Shown here: positions 51,152 to 63,712 of the stretch, one piece after another | Layout: every line of letters starts with the position of its first letter | Position numbering within the stretch: position 1 is the first letter of the stretch | Origin: Lingula anatina | Taxonomy: Eukaryota > Brachiopoda > Lingulata > Lingulida > Lingulidae | Assembly (NCBI RefSeq): GCF_001039355.2 | Contig: NW_019773513.1 | Coordinates: 896,245 to 960,244 of the forward strand | Direction of reading: 5' to 3' | Length of the DNA: 64,000 nucleotides | Notes under the pieces: generated by a model | The model's database searches: none | The model's input: the letters and a program-made list of their open reading frames with translations, nothing else | Told to the model about the DNA's origin: nothing | Program-made: the position numbers and the translations under genes

Positions 51152-53022
51152 CTCTCTCTCTCTCTCTCTCTCTCTGTCTGTACATTACTACTATAGTTTA
51201 CACATACACATACTGTGTATCATTGCGCAGTTAGTATACATTTACATTACACACAGACACACACACACGATCAAACGTAGGACAAAAGCCCAGATGAAAT
51301 AATTTTCTGTTAGAATAATTCCCTGCAACAAGAAGAAGACCTTTCGGGGCTATTTCATATTTTGCATTAATGTATTCTGTAGGTTTTCAAGATCCAAAAC
51401 GGCGGAGGAGGTTTCTATCTTGAGAACCCGTTCTTCCCCCAAGGCACCAACAAGTTTGCCGTTACCTTCGGCCCCGACAAGGTCGCCTTGGCCGGAATCC
51501 CCTACGTTTCTGGAGTCATCAACGGGCGTCACAGGTACACGGACCCTCTTTTCTTCCAGACCACCCCGGTCGACAACCAGGTGCCCTATGAGAGGTATGA
51601 CGTCAAGAGACAGAATCCACCGCTGAGGTATCGCTTCAGAATGATTTCCAATTCCGTGCAGTACGCCTACCGAGTTTTCATTGACGACCACCCTCTGACG
51701 GTTGTGGCCTCGGACGGTTTTGAAATGGAGCCTGTTGAGGTCCAGAGCTTGTTGATCAACCCCGGGGAGAGGTATGATTTCCTGATAACGGCCGATCGTC
51801 CCAACGCGGCCTACTGGCTTAGAGCAGAAAGTTTGGTGACCGACCCGGCTACAAATACTCCGTTGAAGCAACAAGTGCTTGCAATCCTGCAGTACCAGAA
51901 CCCTAGCGGACCTCGAGTTGTCACGCCGGATTCTCAGATACAGTCCATTCCAGAACCATGTAGTTCGAGTAACAAGTGCAAGGTCTATAACTGTCCGTTT
52001 GGAAAATTCCCTCCCAATCGCAACTTCCAGTGTCTGAATGTTGGTGACTCCGTCAAAAACCCTGCAGCGCAGGGTCCCCATGACAACGAGCCCGTTCCCA
52101 CCCCGGTGAGACGGACCCGACAGATCTTTACCAACTGGCACTTCCTGGCCAACGGAGCGTCCGTAAATGGCATTGCGCACGTGAGACCCACGGCACCGCC
52201 TCTGACACAACCGGACACACTCCCGGGATCTCTAACGCAATGTGATGCCTCGTGTGACACGGAGAAGAACGCGGACGGATGCAGGTGTACCAATAAGATA
52301 GACCTCGAATACAAGAAGGCGTACCAGTTCGTTCTGGTCAATCATGGGAGTGGAGGTGGAAACCGTAAGTATTGTATTTATGCAGAAACCAAATGAAAGT
52401 GCCCGTGGCATTAGAAATTGAATGTTATTTTACTTCGGTATGTTTGGTCTGCTTAGGCTTCGTTCACATGCAATGTCTATTTTCTAAATTCTATTTTCTA
52501 TTCGCGGTATGTCTTATGATCACGGTCTGTGCCCTGAATATCCCGCGGCGTAATTACTGGCAGCGCGAGCCAGTTACTATAAGTTACTATAAGTTGTATA
52601 ATTATATAGACCGAGAACAGGTTAGCCACACCTATTTCTATTATTAAACTTATTCATTTTTTATCAATTGGAATAGAGGGCGCTCCACATCCCATCCACA
52701 TGCATGGTCACAGTTTCCACGTGTTGAAGGTGGCGTATGCCGATCAGGACGCCAACGGTGCCTTCCTCAAGTACAACGACGACATTTGCTGCCCTTGTCC
52801 AGATGACGAAACCAAATGCTGCACTAACCTACAGTCAACTGACATTGCGTATGTATTTTTCATCTGTTGGTATTAGGCAAGCAATTAGTCATTTTCCGAT
52901 TTTCTTTCTCTGATCCTAGATACATTTCTCCAGCAGGCACAATATTAAGTAACCATATATCATGTTTGACACGACACGAGTTAAATACGTTGTGGTGCAT
53001 ATTTTTTCATTGTGATTATCAC

Positions 53023-53071
<49 letters not shown>

Positions 53072-54779
53072 TTAGTAATGCCGGCCTGACATCTAGCACC
53101 GGAGGACGTGTGCCGTGTAATAACCCCAGGTGGCGCAACAACCAGTGGAACATCAACCCCAGCGCCGTGGCCGGTCTGAACCTGCAGGACCCCCTCCGTA
53201 AGGACACCATCATCGTCCCCGCCGGCGGCTACGCTGTCGTCAGGATAGAAGCTGATAACCCAGGTAAGAAAATATACCAGAAACGATGTGGAGAGGAAAG
53301 CAGGAGAAGGGTGGACGGGTTGGCTTCTTTGCCTTTTTTTCCCCTCACTGAGAAGTTTTGATTATTTCGTGCATTTAGATCTACCTGAATAGAACACCGA
53401 AGTTTGAAGTTTTTTTTTTTTTTTTTTTGAAAAGCTGTTCCAGGATGAGCCACCTCAGATAAAACAAGACACATTGTATGTCAGACTTGGTGGGGAATAA
53501 ATATTGATTTTGTGTCGACTATCTGTACTGTGTTTGGAGGTCATATCTGTCTAAGATAGGAGTTGTAGATTAGGGGAAAAACCCACGTCGGATATTTTAA
53601 TGGATTAATGGAAAATGGAAAAACAGATCTGAAAAATAACCGACCTCCATAAGTTTATTAACAATCTTCATCTTCCCAGGTTGGTGGTTTTTCCACTGTC
53701 ACGTGGAGATTCATGCACTTGGCGGGATGGCGCTGGTGCTGAACGAGGCCCAGAACCTGCATAAGAGAGTCCCACCGCCGCCACATTTCCCAAAATGCAT
53801 GAGTTTCGATTGGTCCGCGCAAGAATATATTAAAGCACTCAGACGCCGTATTGATGGTAAGTGTGCAGCCGCTAAACAATATATAAAAGACTGAAGTAAG
53901 CTAAAAGTAAACAACATTACATAAGATTCAGATTTGATCTTGAGTTTGACAGGGTCTAAGATTCCATCCTCTGTTACCTTCTATACCAGGGTCACAGATT
54001 GATTTTTCACAAGATATTCACAGATATGTCTCTGGCTGATTTATGTGACGTTTCTCCAGTGTGTTTTTGAGAAATACGTACATAATTAATCCGCGGCCCT
54101 AGTAGAGGGTAATCTTTTTTGCAAACCGAAATCATTTACTGCGGTAAGACACATCTTCTGTGTACGGATTTTAACTTTTTTTCTAAATCTGAGATAATAC
54201 ACCTACAGACTTCTCTTTTGTTTCCAGGTATCTCCTTTGATGGCTTTATATTCGGCAGGGGCCCTACAGGTAAGAAAAACTCTCTTTAAAGTGGAACCTG
54301 CCAAGAAATATTTGACACAAAAAATGAAATATAATGCTTTCACATATCAGTTTCTTACATATATGTAAATTTGATCCAAGTAAACTGAAGTTTCATGGCA
54401 ATAGGTCCACATTTTCAGAAAAAGAGCTGGCTACGGGTCTGATATTACTGCATAGATACAAAATGGGGAGGGGGGGGGTAATTCGAATCCCCCAAACCCT
54501 CTTGCTACGGGCCTGAATATGAATACATCATCTTCTAACATCATTTCATATCCACTTCTAGCCCCCCGCCTACCATCGTCCAGTGTTCCTGATGCAGATA
54601 CCAAGGGACTGGTAGAAGTCGACGATAACATCCCAATTTCAAGGCAGGGTCTTAGAGTACCGATTGAGGACGAAAACGCCCCCAACCCCAACGATGCCCT
54701 TGCTGGAGAGAACGTGAACTTTAGCGGTTTTCTACAGTCGTATGGACGCCAGGGCGAGGCCCTGCAGGCCGCAGGATAA
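48333..54779 (+). CDS. laccase-like multicopper oxidase, secreted
   Basis: Coding exons: 48333-48404, 49084-49168, 49519-49683, 49962-50038, 50363-50546, 50872-51104, 51383-52364, 52677-52848, 53076-53263, 53680-53856, 54228-54269, 54562-54779. All introns are GT-AG and phases agree without a break, giving 864 residues. A signal peptide (ICAILLCLTTYLAV) precedes a Cys-containing N-terminal segment. The ten copper His are present: HWHG (156-159), HAH (200-202), HPIHMHGH (604-611), HCHVEIH (725-731), with Cys726 bridging the type 1 and trinuclear sites and Met736 as axial ligand. Such enzymes oxidise phenols, amines or metals and reduce oxygen to water; roles in shell, cuticle or byssus cross-linking or iron handling are known in invertebrates. 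The usual domain order is kept. The C-terminus extends ~130 residues past the last copper site, is Pro/Asp-rich and has no membrane anchor. Confidence 0.9.
48487..48569. repeat. (ATTT)n microsatellite
   Basis: Roughly 20 ATTT units in the first coding intron of the multicopper oxidase gene, with a few interruptions at the 3' end. Confidence 0.95.
51118..51177. repeat. (TC)n tract next to a splice donor
   Basis: Starts about 14 bases after the GTAGGT donor at 51105 of the multicopper oxidase gene. The frame stays open through the tract, so unspliced RNA would add a Leu/Ser run. Confidence 0.9.
53024..53073. repeat. (TTA)n tract abutting a splice acceptor
   Basis: About 16 TTA units end directly in TTTTAG, the acceptor of the multicopper oxidase exon at 53076. 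The microsatellite supplies the pyrimidine-rich tract. Confidence 0.95.
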
Positions 54780-55251
54780 CTTTTTACAGACCTTGTTAAA
54801 GATGTGACTCCTCAAAAACAAACGCATACACTTTTCATATAAATTTAATCCGAAGTATTTTTGTGGGAAATACACCATAGATGGGTGATTCATATAGCGA
54901 TCTCTACTTTTCTCCTAAAGCGCATTATCATATTTTCATTTTCATCCATCTACTATCCAATACCGTTTTCTTAGTCTTTTTTGTGGTTTCTTCATTCCCA
55001 CAGATATGAATGCCGTTATTCTTCAATGTGATTTTCCGTTTGTTATTTTATTATCGATGGATTTTTTAGGGATTAAAGCAATCAATTTAAAACGTAGATA
55101 TGAAGCATACAATGTATGTTTGATACAACGAAATCAGCAAAATTATTCTTATAACTGAACGACTAAGTAACACAGAATCGAAGTATTTATTTTCATTTGT
55201 TTAGTTGGTTTTGTATATATGTAACTGCAAGCATTTGTAGTCTAATTTGTA

Positions 55252-55257
55252 AATAAA
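55252..55257 (+). terminator. polyadenylation signal, multicopper oxidase
   Basis: AATAAA within TTTGTAAATAAACAATTC, about 475 bases past the stop codon, in the sense direction. The assignment is by position. Confidence 0.5.
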
Positions 55258-56121
55258 CAATTCACCGTACTCTGCTTTTTCATTTCCTTCTTTAGATTAT
55301 TATAGGTCAAAATAATTGCATGTGTCTGTAACAAATATGTAACAAAAAAGCTGCAATGTCTTAAGTTCGTTAACACTGATGTCTGAATTTATGTTTACTC
55401 TTAAATATGGCATAAGTCCCAACTTAACAAGGGTGAGGGAACAGGCAAAAATTTGCTCTCCGAGCGTTTGTAACTCCAATCCACAACTTTGAATTAAGCC
55501 ACAATATTCATCAGACATAGAAACTGTTTTTAAAGTGTTTAGTGGAGCTTGGCATTTCTTGCTAAAAGAAAACCGTTTTACCCTTTTTCAATCAAACCTT
55601 TTTTCACTGCCACAGGATCATAGACGGGATTAAAATGAATGGTCTAGATAATAATAATATGTATTTATTTGCAACTTAAAAAGTTGGATTTTACAATAAA
55701 AACAAATAGTGGTGAGATGCACAATCTTAAAATATACTTGTAAGTGTTAAAAAGATTCGATACACATTAGAAGTTCATAAAAGCCTCAGTTCTTAAAATT
55801 TGATAAAGCCCATGGGATAAAAGTTATTGACGATCGTACAGTCCTCAGTTTTGGCACAGTGTACTTATAAACCCTGGTAGTAAATGATGGATTTTGATGC
55901 TGTTCAAAGTTTAAAGGATAATTGACAGACCATCAGAATAGCTTGGACGGAGCATATCCTTCAAAAGTTATGTCCAACTAATGATTCCATCATCAAAATA
56001 CAAAAAAAAAATGATTTAATAAACAAACGGCGTGCTTTAAAAGTAAATACTTTTCGCCAGGTCTGGAAGTTAATAAACTACGCAGTCACGTGGTCCCGGT
56101 GGGACGACAACAACAACAATC

Positions 56122-56192
<71 letters not shown>

Positions 56193-56512
56193 CTTATAAT
56201 ATCATTCTATTTTGATTAGATACTGCACGGCCGCAGACGTGTTAACCTACTTGTCTCACCAGAAAATTTAGACAATATTTTTACTGATACAAATGCTCCC
56301 AGGGAATGGTGAAGACTTAAATTCAGCATGGGAGGGGATTTGTCTCTTGTCTTCTTGTCACTACAAGCTTGAAATCACAGACTTCTTGAAATGAAATAGT
56401 TGTCTGATCTAACGACTTGGTACTGTCTTGAGGAAACCAGCCTTCAATGAGAATCGGTGTATATTTGTGATTGAAGTAAACTGTTGTAGCGAGAATGGCA
56501 GAGTGGTTGTAA
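55258..56512. other. intergenic with (CAA)n(TAA)n repeat
   Basis: No gene recognised. The compound trinucleotide repeat lies at 56106-56192. Confidence 0.55.
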
Positions 56513-56552
56513 AGTGAGAGAGTGGGCATTCCGCAAAACATATAGATTACAG

Positions 56553-59500
56553 ATGGAAAACGGAAGGATACCTTTGTACTCGTGTATATTGGTTTTGCAG
56601 CTTTCTTTCGGCTGTGGGATACTCCGGGCAGCAACACTGAACCTCTGGAACATTATGTTTCACTGGGAAGTGCGAAAGTATCGGATAGCCGAAATGGTAA
56701 TCCTCTCTCTCTCTCTCTTTCGTGCCCATCTTTATACATGATATCAAAATTTTAAAAAAATTTTAAAACACGCAACACTTGTATATTACTATCATAATTT
56801 GTAAATGTCAGTATCATATACCAGCAGTGGTTTCTTTAGACGTATATTGACAGATACAGATACTGTACAGTACGTAGTACAGTAAGTGTAAATCAATATT
56901 AAGCCCTTTATCATAGATCTTAGCCCACAGTTTATTTCCTTTGCAGATCAAAACTGTTCACCCTGACTTGATAGCATTACAGGAAGTCAGAGCAAGCGAG
57001 AAGGGGAAGCACACACAAATAGCAGAACTTCAAGCACTTCTTCCTGAATATAAATGGAGTCATTTCCATCCAGTCAATGAAGTGGAACAGGTGCAAGACA
57101 GTTACTTGTCGGGATGGGAGAAAGAAGGTAAAACATATAAGAACAGTCATTTATATTACTGCTATACCATATAGATCTTTTGGCAAGACCATTTGCTAGT
57201 ACTTCACTTTCAAACAGACTTGTACGTGTAGATGCAGCTGGTGGATTAGGGATTATTGGCAACAAAATTAATAAATTTAAAAAAAGAGACCTACCTTTTT
57301 GGCATGCATTCTATTGTTTGGACAATGAAGCAAGTAGGGGATATGTATGCATTTCATTTGGTATGGACATATCTATAGTATGTTGAACATATTCCAAATT
57401 GAATTTAACATAATTTCAGGTATAGGAGTACTAAGTAGACATCCCATGATTTTGACCAAGATTCAGCCTCTCATATACAACAAAGGTCCAGACACAAACA
57501 AGCGTGTTGTTGTGCACATGCGTATTGGCATTAGAGGAATGGGGATCTTCAACTTGGCTGTAGTGCATTTTTCTTATGACAGGCAGCAGCAGTGCAGTAA
57601 TGCGAGAGATGTGCTGGGGCATATTGAACGTGAGCATGATTAATGTGAAAGTGATAGTTAACACTTCTATCTTATAGCATATTGAACATGAGCATGATTA
57701 ATGTGAAAGTGATAACACTTCTATCTTATAGCATATTGAACGTGAGCATGATTAACGTGAAAGTGATAGCACTTCTATCTGATAGCATATTGAACGTGAG
57801 CATGATTAATGTGAAAGTGATAACACTTCTATCTTATAGCACATTGAACGTGAGCGTGATTAATGTGAAAGTGATAACACTTCTATCTTATAGCATATTG
57901 AACGTGAGCATGATTAACCTGAAATTGATAGCACTTCTATTATAGCATACTAGTATTGAACTTGAGCATGATTAACATGAAAGTGATAGCAGTTTTAGCT
58001 GATTGAACATAAGTTTGAATAACCTGAAAGTGATAAAAGTTATAACTTATAGCATATTGAATGCGAATATGATTAACATTATAGTGATAAAGGTGTTATC
58101 TTTTCTACATACATTGATTTAAGACTTTCCAAATGATCATTTCATAAATACCAGTAGATTCTTGGAGTGGACACTGAAATATACAAGGTTGAAGAATATT
58201 GATTCAAAGTTTGATTTAAGAGAAACAATTATAATGTAAAATTACCTTTTCACACTTTGTGTAAAGCTGTAATAACAGTTTTCTGTGAATGAAACATCCT
58301 TAATGTTTTTCTCACACCCTGCGTTTACGCTGCACACGTCTTTTGTAGGAAATCATCTGAGAAATGTCGTAATTCTGGGAGACTTCAACACTTACACAGA
58401 TTTCGAGATGCCAATCCATCTGTTGACCAGTTATAAATGGAGCAAGAAAAAGTGCTATGCTGACAGCCAGTTCCGCTATGGTGGGCCGCGTTTTAGAGAT
58501 GTTTGGACATCACTACAGTACAGCCACGAGGAAGGCTTGACATTTAGTAATATGGTAATTATTTGTAGATTTTTTGTACATGATTTATGCATGATTTTAA
58601 TGTAGATTTCTAGGTTTTCTGCCTTTACAGTGACATTTTTTTTGCACTGTTGCCTTCAGTAACACAAATGATAATTGTTATTGTAGTGTTTAAGTTTTTT
58701 TTTTTCATTGCAGGTTTTTCTTAGAATCAGTTAACTGTATTTAAAATATCAAGTTTTCTTTATTACAAAACACACTGAAAATTAAGTAGGCCATGTAGGA
58801 TATCTTTTTCATTGTGACATACAGCATTAAGTCGGCAGTTTGGTTCCATGGCATAATGATGATAAGCTTTCACCTTGACTTGCTAGGCAGATGTAAAATA
58901 CTTGATTAAGATAAATTCACTGGAATGTGTAATGAACTGGGATTGGAAATAAGCTCAGCTTTGACTTGTATTGCTTGATACGTCAGCAGGTTTTTTTGGT
59001 AAATAGAAGAGTTTACCTCTGAATCTGGGGAGAGGAAGGGGGGGGGGTACCTGGTCCATTATGCCCTCCCCCTTCCCCAGACCCACTGTTAATGCATTAT
59101 TATTATTATTATGTATTTTGTATTTTATATCTACCCCCCACCCCCTTTTTTTTTCAATTTCAGCCCACCCCAGGTTTGGAGAGTCGTCCAGATAGGATAC
59201 TGGTGTCCACTGGGGTCAAGGTCCTGACGGCCAGACTGGACGGAAGTGGTACTGCGTACAGGGACAGGTACTACCAAGCAATACTACGAGAGAGGTTTTA
59301 CCGCATTTTAGAGGCGTCCCAGAATGCACGGCAAGGGTTTAAAGGTTATTCATGCCCTCACGATTGCGGTCCCAGAGCTTCCTGTCGCTGCGGAGTTTGC
59401 GTTCGCGGTGGAAACCAGAAGACTTGTCTGGTACCCTACTGTACTGAATGTCTGCCTGAACTGTACACACATATTCAAATGACTGTGATCCTTCTCATAT

Positions 59501-59853
59501 TCTGCATTGGACAGTTAATCTTCGCTATGCTACAAGTTATGTTCACGATGAACCGAATCCAGCAGCTGAGAAAATCGCCATTCATACTGTGTCTGTTCAA
59601 CCCCGAGTTGTACATCAGCTTATCTTCGTTCACAAAGAGAGCCAAGCAGTCTGTTATCTTCCAATACTGCCCACTGTGCTATCTTCCTCCGGGACCTCAG
59701 GTGTTATACTGCATTCTCTGCCTGACTCTGGCAGCAAGTTTAGGCTACTGGTTACTGGGGGATAGTTTGAGGCTGGTGTACGCTGTGCCTGATGAAGCCC
59801 TCCATGCCTCAGACCACATGATGTTGACAGCAGACCTCTTTGCTAAACTGTAG
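56553..59853 (+). CDS. EEP-fold hydrolase with a two-span membrane insertion
   Basis: Exons 56553-56696, 56947-57127, 57420-57629, 58349-58554 and 59164-59853 splice in phase (GT-AG) and give 476 residues. The chosen ATG begins MENGRIP; an in-frame ATG lies 39 bases upstream. A hydrophobic N-terminus (CILVLQLSFGCG) looks like a signal peptide. Endonuclease/exonuclease/phosphatase motifs follow: TLNLWN (Asn30), LIALQEVR (Glu61), VVHFSY (His158), LGDFNTYTD (Asp190, Asn192), PDRIL (Asp257), and at the very end SDH (463-465). Between PDRIL and SDH lie a Cys-rich segment (YSCPHDCGPRASCRCGVC), a membrane span at ~353-376, a loop, and a second span at ~426-445. Two spans return the chain to the starting side, so SDH can complete the active site. 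The substrate is unknown; nucleases, sphingomyelinases and inositol phosphatases share the fold. No other family member with this layout comes to mind. Confidence 0.8.
57618..58095. repeat. ~54-bp minisatellite that includes a splice donor
   Basis: About nine units, each starting near GCATATTGAACGTGAGCATG and ending CACTTCTATCTTATA. The first unit begins in the last 12 bases of EEP exon 3 and contains its donor (GAAC then GTGAGC at 57630). The five units that follow are nearly identical; the last three are degenerate. Confidence 0.9.
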
Positions 59854-60309
59854 TATCTGCTTATTGTATATTATAACTATTATTATTGTTGTTGTTGTTG
59901 TTGTTGTTGTGGTTCAGGGCTAGGGGCCATCTCAGAAGATGTTTTTTTGTGAGGGGGAGTGTCTATAATTATCTGCCAGTGAGAAATATTGCTTATGTGT
60001 TATATAAGTCTTTTGTATTCGTGGATATATCTCTAAAAAACCAAGGGTTAGTGCACATAATTTATAAAATTTTTTTCTGTCACAAGATTTCTGTTTAAAT
60101 GGGGCGATTTTATCTGAATATGTTTTTATATATATACAGAAACTATAAGAGTACACTGTATGAAAAATTATTTTAAAATGATTGAAATATTATGGAATAT
60201 AATTGTTATAGACAACTTTTAAAATGTGAACATAAACTTTGTTACTTGCTGTTAAAGTACTTTTCTGTCAGCATTGGGCTAATGATGGAGAAATATATGC
60301 AAAAAAGCA

Positions 60310-60320
60310 AATAAAATAAA
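60310..60320 (+). terminator. polyadenylation signals, EEP gene
   Basis: Two overlapping AATAAA hexamers about 460 bases past the stop codon, sense strand. Confidence 0.5.
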
Positions 60321-60476
60321 TATATCTCAAGTTTCAAGGAATTTTAAAATAAAATAGAATTGGCAGTTAGTGTCAAATTATAGCGACAGTTACAGCATGG
60401 ACAATCACAAGCAACCAAAATTGAAATCCGATGTCAGAAATAAAAATGCACACATCTTTCTTTTTGCACACCTAGT

Positions 60477-60482
60477 TTATTA
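60477..60482 (-). terminator. possible polyadenylation signal of the minus-strand membrane gene
   Basis: AATAAA on the minus strand (another at ~60495). If used, the 3' untranslated region would run from 62707 to about 60460. That would make the gene end within ~150 bases of the convergent EEP gene. Inferred from position only. Confidence 0.3.
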
Positions 60483-62707
60483 CAAATTAATCTCTTTATT
60501 TAAAAAGTATTCCTGTGTGACTATGGTTTGAATTAAATGCATGTTTCAAACAGATTCCATTTTGGTCCTATTATACTTATTGGACACCCATAAAACATTT
60601 TTAGTTGTAGACCAATCCCAATGTTTGATGAATCTTTAGAGCTAAATCTTTTACGAGTGAAATACTGGTAAAAGTGCATTGAAGACCACATGTAGGCTAT
60701 CTTGCTGACCATCTTGCCAACCTATGGAAGATCATGAATAGTTCCACATAATAGAAACCCATTTGCACTCCATTGTACTGGATCAGAAGTAGTGGTAAGT
60801 GGTGCCATCTACAGTTAATCTGGTGCTAGTTGAGAAAACTGTCTGCACTGGAGTTCTGGTTCATGCATGTACTTTGCAATAATACAACTTTACAAAAAAC
60901 AATACTTGAAAGAAAAAGTGGACAGCATTTAGAAAAAGTGAAGGCTATATAAAATGTAATGACTTAAAGGCTTCACCATTGCAGATAACATTTAAAAGAG
61001 TTATATTATTATGTCCATCATGTAAATGCATGTAAGGTTACTTGACAGACAATGACTACATTCAAAATATTGGAAAATTAAAAGATGATATAAAGTATAA
61101 TTACAGATGAAGAATACTAGAGCGGTATAGGTCACCATATAAAACAGGGCTATAAATTATTCTACATCACTTCACAACACAGACATGCCATTTGGGAATT
61201 TCAAATTTAGTAAAAGATACAAATTCAGACTAATATCTTTCATTGTGTGAAACTCAGTGATTTTTAACCAAAAGACAAACCTGATAGCATCACACTAACT
61301 TTTGAGGCTAATGTTGCTTACCACATTTATCTTAATGTTAATAATTTAAAACCTAAAAAAAAAATGTATATATGCACAAAGTCCATATCCGAATAAATAC
61401 ATAATATAATACAAATTGGAAAGCTTTCTTATAATCCATGTCCTTCAAAAATTCACATCAAGGAAAAATTTGCCCCCCCAAAAAAATCCTTTCCATATTA
61501 AATCCATAACCGGTTAGATATAATAAAAAATGGAGATATTTCACGTCTTCCACTATGTAGAAAGGAAACAATCCCGACAGTTGACTGAAGATCTTATATA
61601 ATCAAAAGGCACAGAACTGATTTTGTGACATTTACCATGTGCGCTTACTGTGTCAAATAAATGAAACCCTGTGTTTCTTCTAGCTACCAATGAAAGTCCA
61701 TCATATCATTTTTTTTTTTTTTTTTTAGAGCCAATTAGTTTTTATTAATTTAGCGAGAAGTCATTGGCAACTATTATGTGTTCACAGGGAATTACTAAAA
61801 GTTTAAGCTGTCCAAATATTAATTTTGTTTCTGCAAATGGTATAATCATGTGAAATCCAAGTTTTACTTCATAGAAAATAATTTACCTGACAGGCTGAAA
61901 TACTTCATTTGAACTACCACAGTACTGCAGCTCTCACCAAATAGGTATATACATTAGCCTGCAGTGTTCTATAAAAGAGATAATACTGCTCTAACAATAA
62001 ATATAATGAGCACAAAGGACACAACGCTGAACACAGTTACATATGGTTGTAGTATTAATAGGAAAATACCTCCAAAATTATTTGGTATAATATTGTATTA
62101 TGCTAGTTTACATGACACAGCACTGCATGTACATTAGACTGCTGTTAATCAATCCAAATATATTAAGTAAAAACAGATTTAAAAGAGAGTCTCCAACAGT
62201 ACCTAACTCCATAGTGTACTGCACTGTAGGAATGTTATTTAGATTTTAAAAATACCACACTGGAATTATTTGCACATATAATAAGCTGCACGGAAGTTAT
62301 AAAATAAAGATCTTTTTTATAAATGCTATATAAATGGAAGTCTATCACAGATGCTTTTACACAATAATAACTGGACAACGGGAACAACTACTGAATATTC
62401 CCCAATCCTGATGTACATTGGAATGTGAACATCTTATGGAGTTCAGTTTGGTATCTCAGAAAGAATGCAATACAGGTACATATGGACACAGTTTGTATGT
62501 TTCAAAATGGAGAACCAAATGCAGTCAAAACTGAATTTAATGAATTAAGAGTACATCAAAAATTTACAGACCGTATTATGTCTAAAATGAAAGATCTTAT
62601 AGGAACTAGTAGCCTTAACTTTCCAGGAAGTGGAATTTTTCCACATTCAAAGATTTCCCTGTCATTTCAAGTCCACGTATATATCCATGAATAACATCAC
62701 CCACTGT
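60483..62707 (-). other. gene-free stretch, probable long 3' untranslated region
   Basis: AT-rich, without recognisable coding sequence. It contains one T run near 61711-61727. Its placement directly after the stop codon of the minus-strand membrane gene and the lack of other genes suggest it is the 3' untranslated region. Confidence 0.35.
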
Positions 62708-63712
62708 CTACACCTGGTCCTTCTCAAGCTCCCCAGGCATGTTGTAAGTGGCAGGTCCAGGAACCTCGGTAGTATCCAGTGGCATCACAGGGGTGAGGGA
62801 GTTACGCCCAGGGGTGTTGGGCTGGGAAGACACCATCTCTCCACCAATACCCACAGACAGACTGTTAGATGACTGCTCTCTTTTCATTGGCTCACTGTTC
62901 TCTTGATTCTGACTGGTGGAGCTTTGCGACTTCAGACTCTGGCTCCCAGTTGATGGTCTTAAATCTGAGTCTGAATACTTTAGATCAGTGGTAGATGGCA
63001 CAAATGTTGACTCAGGTGCCGAGTGCAGGGTAAACCCAGTGGTTGCACTGACTTGAGTTACTTCTCTGTTGTAGTGGGTTGTCTGTACGGTGGGGTCCCC
63101 TGAGGAGGTAATCGTGGTCCTGTAACGCCCCTCAGACTCCTCATTAGATCCTTCCGATGGATCAATCTTCTGCTTCTTACCCCTAGAAAAGTAAACAGAC
63201 ATAATTAACACGTTGTTAGTGTGGAACTGTTACAGCAACTGTGGACATTGCTGCTCAAAAAATGTTATCTCGAGACACATGCATGATAAATGTTTTTTAT
63301 TTTCCTTTTTTTGTTGGCCTATAAAAAAGTCTAGAGCAAAAAGTGAAGATGAAAAATACAACACATGTACAGGAAGATTCAACAAAATACTTCTGTATTC
63401 TACCCAATGCCAGGAGGCGTGTCATTCAGTTAAACTGTTTGCACTCAGTAAGAGTCCCCGCAGAATTGGCTCCATCAATTCCATGGGAATGATCACCCTT
63501 ATAGCTAGCTATCTGGAATGATTCCCATCCCCTCCCAGTTTACTCAACAAGCTGTGAGCCAGACTGAACACTTACTTCATCACCACCAGGACCACCACCA
63601 CTATGACAACTATCAGGACACAGGTGCCAAGCACACCCCCAACTATATACGCCCATGTCATGTCCGTTGGGGCTGGGGCCACTGCCTCAGTAGTGTTAGA
63701 GACTAATGTGGT
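62708..63712 (-). CDS. type I membrane protein, 3' end only (span and cytoplasmic tail)
   Basis: The last two exons of a gene that continues past the right edge: 63576-63712 and 62708-63182, joined in phase through a GTAAGT donor and CTAG acceptor. The first gives a short Thr/Pro/Ala-rich juxtamembrane piece (EAVAPAPTDM), a membrane span (YIVGGVLGTCVLIVVIVVVV) and LVVMK. The second gives a ~157-residue tail beginning KGKKQKIDPSEG, hydrophilic and rich in Ser, Thr, Asn and Gln, ending ELEKDQV. The layout is typical of adhesion molecules or receptors, but no tail motif identifies a family. The ectodomain is outside the window; no further exon is visible between 63712 and 64000. Confidence 0.65.

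Noticed and set aside
51350-52210. Long open frame on the minus strand (286 codons)
   Set aside because: It lies opposite the largest multicopper oxidase exon and has no recognisable domain; it is a shadow of the coding strand.
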